Source of the DNA: UMGS755 sp045132895
Lineage (GTDB): Bacteria; Bacillota; Clostridia; UBA1381; UBA9506
Assembly: GCA_045132895.1 (NCBI GenBank)
Contig: JBGUTC010000064.1
Location: forward strand, 1 to 10,290
Direction: 5' to 3'
DNA length: 10,290 nucleotides
In this document: positions 1 to 6,031 of the stretch, piece by piece
Numbering within the stretch: the first letter of the stretch is position 1
How the letters are laid out: each line of letters begins with the position of its first letter
The notes under the pieces: model-generated
Databases searched by the model: none
Told to the model about the DNA's origin: nothing
The model's input: only the letters and a program-made list of their open reading frames with translations
Translations under genes and position numbers: made by a program

Positions 1-279
1 TTTGAAACGAGCGTGACCGTAATCTAATGCTACATTAACAACAAAATCTGCGCCCTGCATTGCCTCCCGACGGTCCATGGTTTTTAAAACGGTAATACCC
101 GCGCCCATTTCTTCTGTATAACGGGTGCAGAGGCCGTAAATGGACTCCAGGCGCTCCTCGTTAATATCCATTAAAGAAACAGTACAATTTTTAAAATGCT
201 CGTTGATGCAAATATCTTTAATTAAATTCAACGAAAAAATCGCACTACCGGCACCGATGATACATATTTTTTTCGACAT
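1..279 (-). CDS. Glycoside hydrolase family 4 enzyme (MelA/LplD-like), N-terminal part only
   Basis: The first 93 residues are visible; the gene runs off the left edge of the window. The protein opens with MSKKICIIGAGSAIFSLNL, a Rossmann dinucleotide-binding GxGS loop, then an acidic end of strand 2 (LMDINEERL, about residues 35-43) and GADFVVNVA (about 75-83). This layout is typical of family GH4, whose members use NAD and a divalent metal to cleave alpha- or beta-glycosides by a redox mechanism; the family includes alpha-galactosidases, alpha-galacturonidases, alpha-glucosidases and 6-phospho-glycosidases. The catalytic and metal-binding residues lie outside the window, so the substrate cannot be told. 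An AGGAGAG ribosome binding site sits 5 nt before the ATG. The gene starts 13 nt after the stop of the isomerase-like gene and is probably the third gene of that operon. A malate/lactate dehydrogenase-type protein is a less likely alternative. Confidence 0.8.
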   Translation of the reverse strand, partial: MSKKICIIGAGSAIFSLNLIKDICINEHFKNCTVSLMDINEERLESIYGLCTRYTEEMGAGITVLKTMDRREAMQGADFVVNVALDYGHARFK

Positions 280-292
280 AAAAACTCTCCTA

Positions 293-1648
293 TTATTCAA
301 CAACCTCAATACCCAGAATATCACAAACGGTTCTTACCTTTTCAACGTGATCGCCAAATACCATAATAACATGCTGTCCGGGAACTTTGTCAAGGTACTC
401 GTTCATGGGCATTTCAAGCTCTAACAGAGCTGCCGGGAAGTCCGGAGTGGGCTCTTCCCAACCCAGTTCTGTCCACTTGGGATTGGGCTTGGTTTCGCCG
501 TGTGCCAGGAAGAGTTTAAAGGTTCCGTGGTCATTATAGAAACGAGCGTAGGTTACTTCGCCGGTCTTCAGTTTGGAAACGTTACTGATACCGGTGTTGT
601 ATTCGCCCAGATTTGCAGATTTAATTTCAAAGTCACCGTCAATAAAGTCCTGGGGAATAAAGCCGCAAACACCGACTAAAACGCTGTTGCCGAATACTTC
701 GTAATGTTCAACAAAAGCAGAGGTTGCGCCGGTTACAGTAGACAGAATGATGCTGGTAACAAGACCGTATGCATCACATTCACAGATAACAGACAAATCC
801 TTATCCGCCAGGAGAGACTGCGCAAGACAGGGGTTAAAACCAAGTTTCGTGATACCGTCAACACATTTAACAGAAATCGCATCCAGTTTCCGTCCGTCAG
901 CCTTATCTTTCATAGCAAGATACAGTCTGGTAACTCTTTCCAAAGGACCATCAGCAATTTCATTCTGTGCCTTCGTTGTGCTTCTGATCCATTCCATGGT
1001 TTCCTTAACGCGATCTTCGGGGAAAGCGTTCATCAGGTCAGCAATGCCGTAACCATCATAGTTTTCAATGTCGATACCCAATTTTTTGAATAAGCCTGTT
1101 TTGTCATAAGCCACAGAGTAAAGACCCATATCGGCATAGCCAATCAGACCGATTCTGGAAGCACGAACAGTTTTAGCACAGCTGACAGCGTGAATATAAT
1201 CCGCAACCTGAGCATATTCGTGAGGCGCATCGGGCTCTTCCATAATGATTTTATACTTATAATCCATTTCTTTGACAATGGGAATGAAACCGGTGATGCC
1301 GGCGCCAGCTGCAGGAGCGTGAAGCTTTCCCGTCTTATCGGTAATACCGCCAATGCCCCAGATTAAGAGAGGAACATCTCTGAAATCCTTTAAAACGTGC
1401 ATGATGTTAATGGTGATATGCCAGGAAAGGAACGGTAGAATGAACAAATCAACTTTCTTGCCCTTTAACTCCTCTGCCACCTTCTCTGCATCAGCAAACT
1501 TCATAATTTTATATGTACCCATGAAGTTACAATCCATCTTGCTGACTTCAGCATCTAATGTGTCCAAAACCTTTGCCAGATAATCCTGGGGGTACTGAGC
1601 TTCGCCCAGTCCAATCATAACAACATTTGCTTTTAACATGTTTTTCAT
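293..1648 (-). CDS. L-fucose isomerase-like protein (COG2407 family)
   Basis: 451 residues, much shorter than classical FucI (about 590) but the usual size for the FucI/AraA-related COG2407 group. The diagnostic stretch is the CECD motif (ICECDAYG, about residues 288-295), matching the metal-binding Glu and Asp of fucose and arabinose isomerases (here E290 and D292). It is preceded by a SVKCVDGITKLG segment (259-270) with a conserved Cys, and PGQHVIMVFGD (423-433) supplies the late conserved His (H426). Members interconvert aldose and ketose sugars with Mn2+; some have other or unknown roles. The start follows a GGAGGT site 7 nt upstream that lies inside the end of the kinase gene, and only one base separates the kinase stop from this ATG, so the two are translationally linked. 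Placement between a kinase and a GH4 enzyme fits conversion of a sugar released by the hydrolase. The actual substrate is unknown. Confidence 0.82.
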   Translation of the reverse strand: MKNMLKANVVMIGLGEAQYPQDYLAKVLDTLDAEVSKMDCNFMGTYKIMKFADAEKVAEELKGKKVDLFILPFLSWHITINIMHVLKDFRDVPLLIWGIGGITDKTGKLHAPAAGAGITGFIPIVKEMDYKYKIIMEEPDAPHEYAQVADYIHAVSCAKTVRASRIGLIGYADMGLYSVAYDKTGLFKKLGIDIENYDGYGIADLMNAFPEDRVKETMEWIRSTTKAQNEIADGPLERVTRLYLAMKDKADGRKLDAISVKCVDGITKLGFNPCLAQSLLADKDLSVICECDAYGLVTSIILSTVTGATSAFVEHYEVFGNSVLVGVCGFIPQDFIDGDFEIKSANLGEYNTGISNVSKLKTGEVTYARFYNDHGTFKLFLAHGETKPNPKWTELGWEEPTPDFPAALLELEMPMNEYLDKVPGQHVIMVFGDHVEKVRTVCDILGIEVVE

Positions 1649-1649
1649 T

Positions 1650-3107
1650 TTACTGACCTCCGTTTTTTGATGTAATATATGTTTGGTAAACCTTTTCGTA
1701 GGTTAAACGCCAATCCTGATTGGGTTCATATTGCTTCCCGCCCTGACTGACGGAAGCAAGGGCTCCGGAAACATCCGGATAAATTCCCAAGGCAACAGCC
1801 GCTAAAATTGCTGCACCTAAAGCCGTTGTTTCGCCGTAGCTGACAGAGCAAACCGTTTTATTGATCACAGAAGCCTTGATGTTTGACCATAAGGGACTAT
1901 AAGAGCCGCCGCCCAAGGACAGAATTTCTTTAACTGAATGTCCCCGGTTTTCAACTCCTTCTAACAGTTCACGAAGCATAAAGGAAACGCCCTCTAAAAC
2001 ACTTCTGGCCAGATCCGCCCGGCTTGTTGCCAATGTCAGACCGGAGAAAGCACCGCCTTTGGTAAAGTCCGGATTCATAACCACACCGTTACTGCCGGCA
2101 GGAGCTGTCATTGCCAGTTCATCAATCAACTGATAGGAGGAAACCTGCCGTTTTTTTGCCTCCTCTACCACGTCAGGCATTACCGTATCGCGGAACCACT
2201 TCAGAACAATTCCCGCTGTTCCGGAATAAGGCATATAAATATAACGATCGTTAAAATGACGATAAACAGTTAAGGGAGAGTCCAGATCGTAGACCGGCTC
2301 AGAAACCGTAGCACCTACAACCAAAGCCGTTCCTGTTGTTTCCGTTACAATCCCTTCGGCAATATTTCCGGCGCCAACAGCAGAGGAAATCTGATCCATC
2401 GCTGCCGTAATAACCAGCGTGTCAGGAGAAAGTCCCAATTGCGCCACAACATCGGCAGAAACCGGAGAAACAACTGTTCCGCAGGGAAGAATTTCCGGGA
2501 ACTTGCTATCATCCAGACCGCAGGCCGACAACATTTTATCAAAGAAGGCGTCGTTCATAATGTTATACCAGCCCGTAGAAGACTGCAGGGACTGTTCCGA
2601 CACCATTTTACCCGTCAGACGGTAAATCAGATAATCTTCCAGCAGCAGGAACTTACAGGTTTTTTCATACAGTTCCGGCTCATTTTTCTTCAGCCAGAGA
2701 ACCTTAGCAAGAGGAAGAGCTCCGTCAATATCGCAAAGGCCGGTGGCTTCGTAGCGCTCCTGCCTCGACACAACAGATTCAATCAACGCCGCCTCTTCTC
2801 CGGCACGGCTATCCAGCCAGACGATAGCCTTACATAAGGCATTTCCGTCAGCATCTACAGGAATCAAAGTCTCACCCTGCGTGGTAAAGGTTACGGCCGC
2901 AACTTCTCTAAGGTTTAACTGCTGACCGATATCCCGGACGCAACCGCAAAAAGTATTAAAATAAATCTCCGGATCCAGTTCTGCCCGGTCTCCGGCAGTT
3001 TCTAAACTATATTCATGCGTCGCAGAAAACATCTCGCAAAACGTTTCGTCAAAAACGATGCATTTCATAGAGGTGGTTCCCACATCAAAAGACAGAATTT
3101 TCTTCAC
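1650..3107 (-). CDS. FGGY-family carbohydrate kinase (xylulokinase-like)
   Basis: 485 residues from a GTG start, normal for FGGY kinases. The reading frame is open 14 codons further up, but AAAGGAG lies 7 nt before GTG at 3107 and the protein then begins with the expected KKILSFDVGTTSMK phosphate-binding strand, so the GTG is preferred. Seen in order: DVGTT (about 8-12), WLDSR (about 97-101), AAMDQISSAVGAG with the likely catalytic Asp (about D238), TTGTALVV in the second phosphate loop, and SLGGGSYSPLW (about 397-407), the GGG adenosine-binding signature. The enzyme should phosphorylate a ketose, polyol or related sugar with ATP in the cytoplasm; FGGY specificity cannot be read from motifs alone. 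It is the first gene of the operon with the isomerase-like and GH4 genes, and is controlled by the promoter and palindrome just upstream. Confidence 0.88.
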   Translation of the reverse strand: MKKILSFDVGTTSMKCIVFDETFCEMFSATHEYSLETAGDRAELDPEIYFNTFCGCVRDIGQQLNLREVAAVTFTTQGETLIPVDADGNALCKAIVWLDSRAGEEAALIESVVSRQERYEATGLCDIDGALPLAKVLWLKKNEPELYEKTCKFLLLEDYLIYRLTGKMVSEQSLQSSTGWYNIMNDAFFDKMLSACGLDDSKFPEILPCGTVVSPVSADVVAQLGLSPDTLVITAAMDQISSAVGAGNIAEGIVTETTGTALVVGATVSEPVYDLDSPLTVYRHFNDRYIYMPYSGTAGIVLKWFRDTVMPDVVEEAKKRQVSSYQLIDELAMTAPAGSNGVVMNPDFTKGGAFSGLTLATSRADLARSVLEGVSFMLRELLEGVENRGHSVKEILSLGGGSYSPLWSNIKASVINKTVCSVSYGETTALGAAILAAVALGIYPDVSGALASVSQGGKQYEPNQDWRLTYEKVYQTYITSKNGGQ

Positions 3108-3135
3108 AAAAACACTCCTTTCGGACCTCTCCGCG

Positions 3136-3155
3136 CAACTTATGCGCATAAGTTG
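3136..3155. promoter_or_regulatory. Perfect 20-bp palindrome, likely repressor operator
   Basis: CAACTTATGCGCATAAGTTG is identical to its reverse complement over all 20 bases. It lies 5 bases past the -10 box of the kinase promoter and covers about +1 to +18 of the expected transcript, a position where a bound repressor would block initiation. The size and full symmetry suit a dimeric LacI-, GntR- or similar-family sugar regulator; the centre is GC rather than the CG common in LacI-family sites, so the family is open. No regulator gene is in the window. It has no T-run, so it is not a terminator. Confidence 0.72.
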
Positions 3156-3160
3156 GTTTT

Positions 3161-3190
3161 ATTATATCATTTACAGCGTAAAACTGTCAA
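3161..3190 (-). promoter_or_regulatory. Sigma-A promoter of the kinase/isomerase/GH4 operon
   Basis: On the minus strand a perfect TTGACA (-35, at 3185-3190) is followed after 18 nt by a perfect TATAAT (-10, at 3161-3166). Transcription should begin near 3154, giving a leader of roughly 47 nt before the GTG start. The spacer also carries a short inverted repeat, TTTAC-3nt-GTAAA (3170-3182), which may be a second protein-binding site. A promoter this close to consensus normally needs a repressor to be kept off, in agreement with the adjoining palindrome. Confidence 0.85.
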
Positions 3191-3211
3191 GTGCAGAATG
3201 GAATTTTGTAC

Positions 3212-3240
3212 AAAAAAAGAGCCACGTTAACATGGCTCTT
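3212..3240 (-). terminator. Rho-independent terminator after glnA
   Basis: On the minus strand an 8-bp stem AAGAGCCA/TGGCTCTT (3233-3240 with 3217-3224) closes an 8-nt loop, and a run of seven T (3212-3218) follows, overlapping the stem's T/A end. It begins 7 nt after the glnA stop codon and ends before the sugar-operon promoter, separating the two units. Confidence 0.9.
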
Positions 3241-3247
3241 ATACTTT

Positions 3248-4675
3248 TTACAGGTTATAATACTTATCAAACTCCGCAGGATGGGGAATCGCCGCAAGTT
3301 GACGGCATTCTTCCCTCTTGGTTTTAATAAAGTTTTTCAAAAGTTCTTCCGGGAATACACCGCCGGCAGTCAGATAGTCGTGGTCACATTCCAAAGCATC
3401 CAGCGCCTCATCTAAAGATGTGGGCAACTGCTTTAATTTCGCCTTTTCTTCATCACTTAAGTGATACAGATTGAAGTCATAGGGACCCCAACCGTTTTCG
3501 TGAGGATCAATTTTATTCTTGATGCCGTCTAAACCTGCCATCAGAATTGCAGCATAGCAGAAATAGGGGTTACAGGTTGCATCAGGATTTCGCAGTTCAA
3601 AACGACGAAGACCGGGTTCTTTCGCATAAGCCGGGATACGGATTACTGCGCTGCGGTTAGAAGTTGCATAGCCAACGGTAACCGGTGCTTCAAAACCGGG
3701 GACAAGACGCTTAAAGGAGTTGGTGCTGGGATTAGTCAAAGCACAAAGAGAGGCAATATGTTTCAGCAGACCGCCCATAAAATAATGCGCTTCCTTGCTC
3801 AGGTGTGAATAGCCATTATCATCAGAGAAAACGGGCTCTCCGTCTTTAAAGAGGAGCATATGAACATGCATACCATTGCCCGCCTCGCCCATAACCGGCT
3901 TAGGCATAAAGGTAGCGGACATACCATATTTTCTTGCTGTATTATGAATGATATATTTAATCATCATAGTCGCGTCAGCCATTTTTGACATTTCGCCCAA
4001 CTCAGGCTCAATCTCGAACTGACCACCTGCTCCGACTTCGGGGTGATGGTAATTGAGCGCAATGCCGGCATCGTCAATTAACATACACATTTCGCTACGG
4101 GCTTCGTAGGAGACATCAAAAGGCTTGGCAATATGATAGTTCTTCTGTTTTGCGACCACATTACCCAGACCTTCATTTGCGCTGTTCCAGTGGGCCTGCT
4201 GTGCATCTAAGGACACGCCGATAGAATCCGGTTTTACTTCCCAACCCACCTGGTCGAAGAGGTAGAATTCAAACTCAGGTAAGATCAGCATGGTATCTGC
4301 AATGCCGCTATCCTTCATATACTGCTCTGCCGCACGTACAATGTTTCTCGGATACTGCGCCAGGGGACGGTTTTCCGGAGAATCGATAATCATAGCATTA
4401 CCAGTCATTGACAAGGTCGGAATGTCGCAGAAAGGATCGATTACTGCCGTATCCGGGTCAGGGATAAATACCATGTCACTCTTTTCCACAACAGCATAAC
4501 CATAGTTTGAGGCATCAAAGCCGATACCGTTTTTCATCGTTTTTTCAGAAAAATTCTTGGCAGGAATGGTGACATGGCGATACTGGCCGTTAATATCCAC
4601 CATTTTAAAGTCAACCATTTTGATGCCGTTTTCTTCAATCATTGATAAAATATCCTGTACTGTTTTCACTTTCAT
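3248..4675 (-). CDS. glnA: Glutamine synthetase, type I (beta-like)
   Basis: 475 residues; makes glutamine from glutamate, ammonia and ATP as a cytoplasmic dodecamer, the main entry of ammonium into metabolism. The beta-grasp N-domain carries VDFKMVDINGQYRHVTIP (21-38). Metal-ligand glutamates lie in LPEFEFYLF (E134, E136), the HHPEVGAGGQ segment spans 210-219, GMHVHM gives H270, RLVPGFEAP gives the flap Glu E328, and NRSAVIRIP (340-348) holds the phosphate/substrate arginine. The insertion after the first glutamates (about 145-175, with HWNS) and NLYHL with Tyr404, aligning with the E. coli adenylylated Tyr, place it with GSI-beta enzymes and not with the shorter alpha type of Bacillus. The usual FDGSS near residue 54 is FDASN here, keeping the ammonium-site Asp but losing the second Ser. 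GGAG precedes the ATG by 4 nt. It is probably co-transcribed with the GNAT gene 25 nt upstream. Confidence 0.97.
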   Translation of the reverse strand: MKVKTVQDILSMIEENGIKMVDFKMVDINGQYRHVTIPAKNFSEKTMKNGIGFDASNYGYAVVEKSDMVFIPDPDTAVIDPFCDIPTLSMTGNAMIIDSPENRPLAQYPRNIVRAAEQYMKDSGIADTMLILPEFEFYLFDQVGWEVKPDSIGVSLDAQQAHWNSANEGLGNVVAKQKNYHIAKPFDVSYEARSEMCMLIDDAGIALNYHHPEVGAGGQFEIEPELGEMSKMADATMMIKYIIHNTARKYGMSATFMPKPVMGEAGNGMHVHMLLFKDGEPVFSDDNGYSHLSKEAHYFMGGLLKHIASLCALTNPSTNSFKRLVPGFEAPVTVGYATSNRSAVIRIPAYAKEPGLRRFELRNPDATCNPYFCYAAILMAGLDGIKNKIDPHENGWGPYDFNLYHLSDEEKAKLKQLPTSLDEALDALECDHDYLTAGGVFPEELLKNFIKTKREECRQLAAIPHPAEFDKYYNL

Positions 4676-4700
4676 CTCTCCTTCATTTTAATAGAATGAA

Positions 4701-5186
4701 TTATATAAGCTGATACGCTATTCTTGGCGTTCCGTCGCTGATATATATAATGCCGCACCGGACAAAGCCAAGTTTCTCTACAACATGTTGCATTGTCGTA
4801 TTTTTTTCGTGGGTATCAATTCTGATACTCGAAACCCATTGCCTGCCGTAGGTCACAGCCTTCTGCACCACGCCGGAAACTGTCCCATCACCGGCAATCC
4901 GATGAATCGTTCCATAGGGCTCATCCGACAGCCAGGCGCCATCTTCAATATAGGAATAAGTCGGGTCTTCTCCCAGAATAAAGGCAAAGACGAAACGGAT
5001 GGCTCCGTCCTCGCTTTCTCCTACGAAAAGCTGGCCTTTTCTGATATCCTCTTCCAGCAGTTCCTGCTTCGGTTTATCCGTTCCCCACTGGTCAGGATTA
5101 CCGCTTTTTCGCATATACTCCCGCGCGATTTCATACACTTTGAGAATTGAACTTAAATCGGTTGGCTTTGCTTTTCTGATTGTCAT
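4701..5186 (-). CDS. GNAT-family N-acetyltransferase
   Basis: 161 residues covering a single GNAT domain, the usual length for the family. It starts MTIRKAKPTDLSSILKVYE, the common GNAT beta1-alpha1 opening, then shows GNPDQWG (29-35), GEDPTYSYIEDGAWL (72-86) and PYGTIHRIAG (90-99), the last forming the acetyl-CoA-binding strand and loop, followed by IRIDTHEKN (121-129) and KLGFVRCGII (138-147). Proteins with this combination of DQWG, DPTY and IRIDTH motifs form a recognisable but uncharacterised subfamily; the acceptor is unknown, and a link to glutamine synthesis is only suggested by position. A GAGGATG site lies about 8 nt before the ATG. It is the first gene of the GNAT-glnA unit and follows a clear promoter. 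Confidence 0.9.
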   Translation of the reverse strand: MTIRKAKPTDLSSILKVYEIAREYMRKSGNPDQWGTDKPKQELLEEDIRKGQLFVGESEDGAIRFVFAFILGEDPTYSYIEDGAWLSDEPYGTIHRIAGDGTVSGVVQKAVTYGRQWVSSIRIDTHEKNTTMQHVVEKLGFVRCGIIYISDGTPRIAYQLI

Positions 5187-5271
5187 AAGATATACATCCT
5201 CATTTACGGTATAGCATTTAAAAGAAAATCTCCTACTCCGAACTTTTCCGTTTAAAGCTAATCTTTATTTT

Positions 5272-5300
5272 ATATTATCACATATCGGGTCATATTTCAA
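5272..5300 (-). promoter_or_regulatory. Promoter of the GNAT-glnA unit
   Basis: On the minus strand TTGAAA (5295-5300) and TAATAT (5272-5277) are 17 nt apart, a good sigma-A match. It begins one base after the T-run of the hpf terminator. The transcript leader would be about 80 nt; I recognise no riboswitch, T-box or GlnR-type site in it. Confidence 0.7.
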
Positions 5301-5301
5301 C

Positions 5302-5326
5302 AAAAAAAGGCGAAGCAAGCTTCGCC
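5302..5326 (-). terminator. Rho-independent terminator after hpf
   Basis: GGCGAAG/CTTCGCC arms (5309-5315 and 5320-5326) close a 4-nt loop, and on the minus strand seven T (5302-5308) follow. It starts 14 nt past the hpf stop codon. Confidence 0.9.
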
Positions 5327-5340
5327 TTTTAAAATTTAAC

Positions 5341-5877
5341 TTAGTACAGTTCAATCAAACCGTAGTCTCCGCTTTTTCTGCGGTAAACCACATTGGATTC
5401 ACCGGTTTCAGCATTGGTGAAAATGTAGAATTGGTGACCCAGCAGATTCATCTGCAAAATAGCCTCCTCAGGACTCATGGGTTTCGTTTCAAAACGCTTG
5501 GTTCTGACGATTTTGAACTCCTCTTCCTCAGGAACAATTTTACTGTAAGGAATTTGTTCCAGAATGGCTGCATCAAAAGTATCTTTCTTCAGTTTCTTTT
5601 CGATTCTTGTTTTATGCTTTCTGAGCTGACGCTCTAAAATATCAACAGCGTTATCAATGCTGACATACATATCGTCCGTTCCTTCTTCTACACGAACCAT
5701 CAGATTTCCTGAGTAGACCGTTGCTTCAACAACTTGCTTTTCACGTTGCACAGACAACGTAACCGTTGCTTCTGTTTCTTTATGGAAATATCGATCCAGC
5801 TTTGAAAAACGGTCCGAGATGCGGTCTTTTAAAGCGGGGGTTAATTCAATTTGTTTACCTGTCATTGTAATTTTCAT
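5341..5877 (-). CDS. hpf: Ribosome hibernation promoting factor, long form
   Basis: 178 residues, the size of long HPF (HPF-long/YvyD type), which by itself pairs 70S ribosomes into inactive 100S dimers in stationary phase or stress. Residues 1-100 are the ribosome-binding beta-alpha domain (MKITMTGKQIELTPALKDRI at the start, LERQLRKHKTRIEKKLKK basic helix near 82-99). A charged linker follows, and the C-terminal dimerisation domain shows MSPEEAILQMNLLGHQFYIF and then VVYRRKSGDYGLIEL at the end. A GTG three codons upstream is in frame, but it overlaps the AGGAG site; the ATG at 5877 has AGGAG 8 nt before it and gives the family's usual N-terminus. The gene is alone in its transcription unit, between a sigma-B-like promoter and a terminator. 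Confidence 0.96.
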   Translation of the reverse strand: MKITMTGKQIELTPALKDRISDRFSKLDRYFHKETEATVTLSVQREKQVVEATVYSGNLMVRVEEGTDDMYVSIDNAVDILERQLRKHKTRIEKKLKKDTFDAAILEQIPYSKIVPEEEEFKIVRTKRFETKPMSPEEAILQMNLLGHQFYIFTNAETGESNVVYRRKSGDYGLIELY

Positions 5878-5902
5878 GAGATCCACTCCTTATTATGTAT
5901 TG

Positions 5903-5923
5903 TAACAGGAACCTGTCCTGTAA
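5903..5923. repeat. Inverted repeat at the start of the hpf leader
   Basis: On the plus strand TAACAGGA (5903-5910) and TCCTGTAA (5916-5923) are inverted copies with one mismatch, separated by 5 nt; an overlapping CCTGT at 5912-5916 gives a second pairing with ACAGG. It lies at the transcription start predicted from the sigma-B-like promoter, so it may be an operator or a 5' hairpin. Nothing directly shows which. Confidence 0.4.
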
Positions 5924-5930
5924 TATCTTT

Positions 5931-5956
5931 ATACCCCCTTTCCCCAAGATTTAAAC
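5931..5956 (-). promoter_or_regulatory. Sigma-B-type promoter candidate for hpf
   Basis: On the minus strand GTTTAA (5951-5956) is followed after 14 nt by GGGTAT (5931-5936). Both boxes and the spacing match the general-stress sigma-B consensus of Bacillus (GTTTaa, 12-15 nt, GGGwAw). hpf homologues in Bacillus and Listeria are sigma-B targets. No equally good sigma-A pair is seen in this leader. The match rests on pattern only, and whether this organism encodes sigma-B is not visible here. Confidence 0.55.
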
Positions 5957-6031
5957 ACATTTTTTCATTTTAAGGAAATTTTTTTCATATAGTCTAACGT
6001 AAATGTCTTAATCCTGAAGGGAGCCGCCAAT

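Noticed and set aside
704..1093. Plus-strand open frame of 129 codons inside the isomerase-like gene
   Set aside because: Antisense to a conserved gene, with no recognisable domain and no promoter or ribosome binding site of its own.
2439..2837. Plus-strand open frame of 132 codons inside the kinase gene
   Set aside because: It lies wholly antisense to a strongly supported FGGY kinase, has no convincing ribosome binding site and the composition of a shadow frame (Arg/Gln-rich, no domain).
1..3107. Sulfoquinovose (sulfoglycolysis) pathway as the role of the sugar operon
   Set aside because: No transaldolase or aldolase, sulfolactaldehyde enzyme or sulfonate exporter is visible, and the kinase/isomerase/GH4 set fits many sugars equally well.
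5187..5271. Possible riboswitch or T-box in the GNAT-glnA leader
   Set aside because: The leader is only about 80 nt and shows no T-box, glutamine-riboswitch or other motif I recognise, and no attenuator hairpin with a T-run.
5965..6020. Promoter for the carboxypeptidase gene around TATAGT
   Set aside because: TATAGT is a fair -10, but no acceptable -35 lies 16-18 nt upstream in the T-rich stretch, so I could not support a call.
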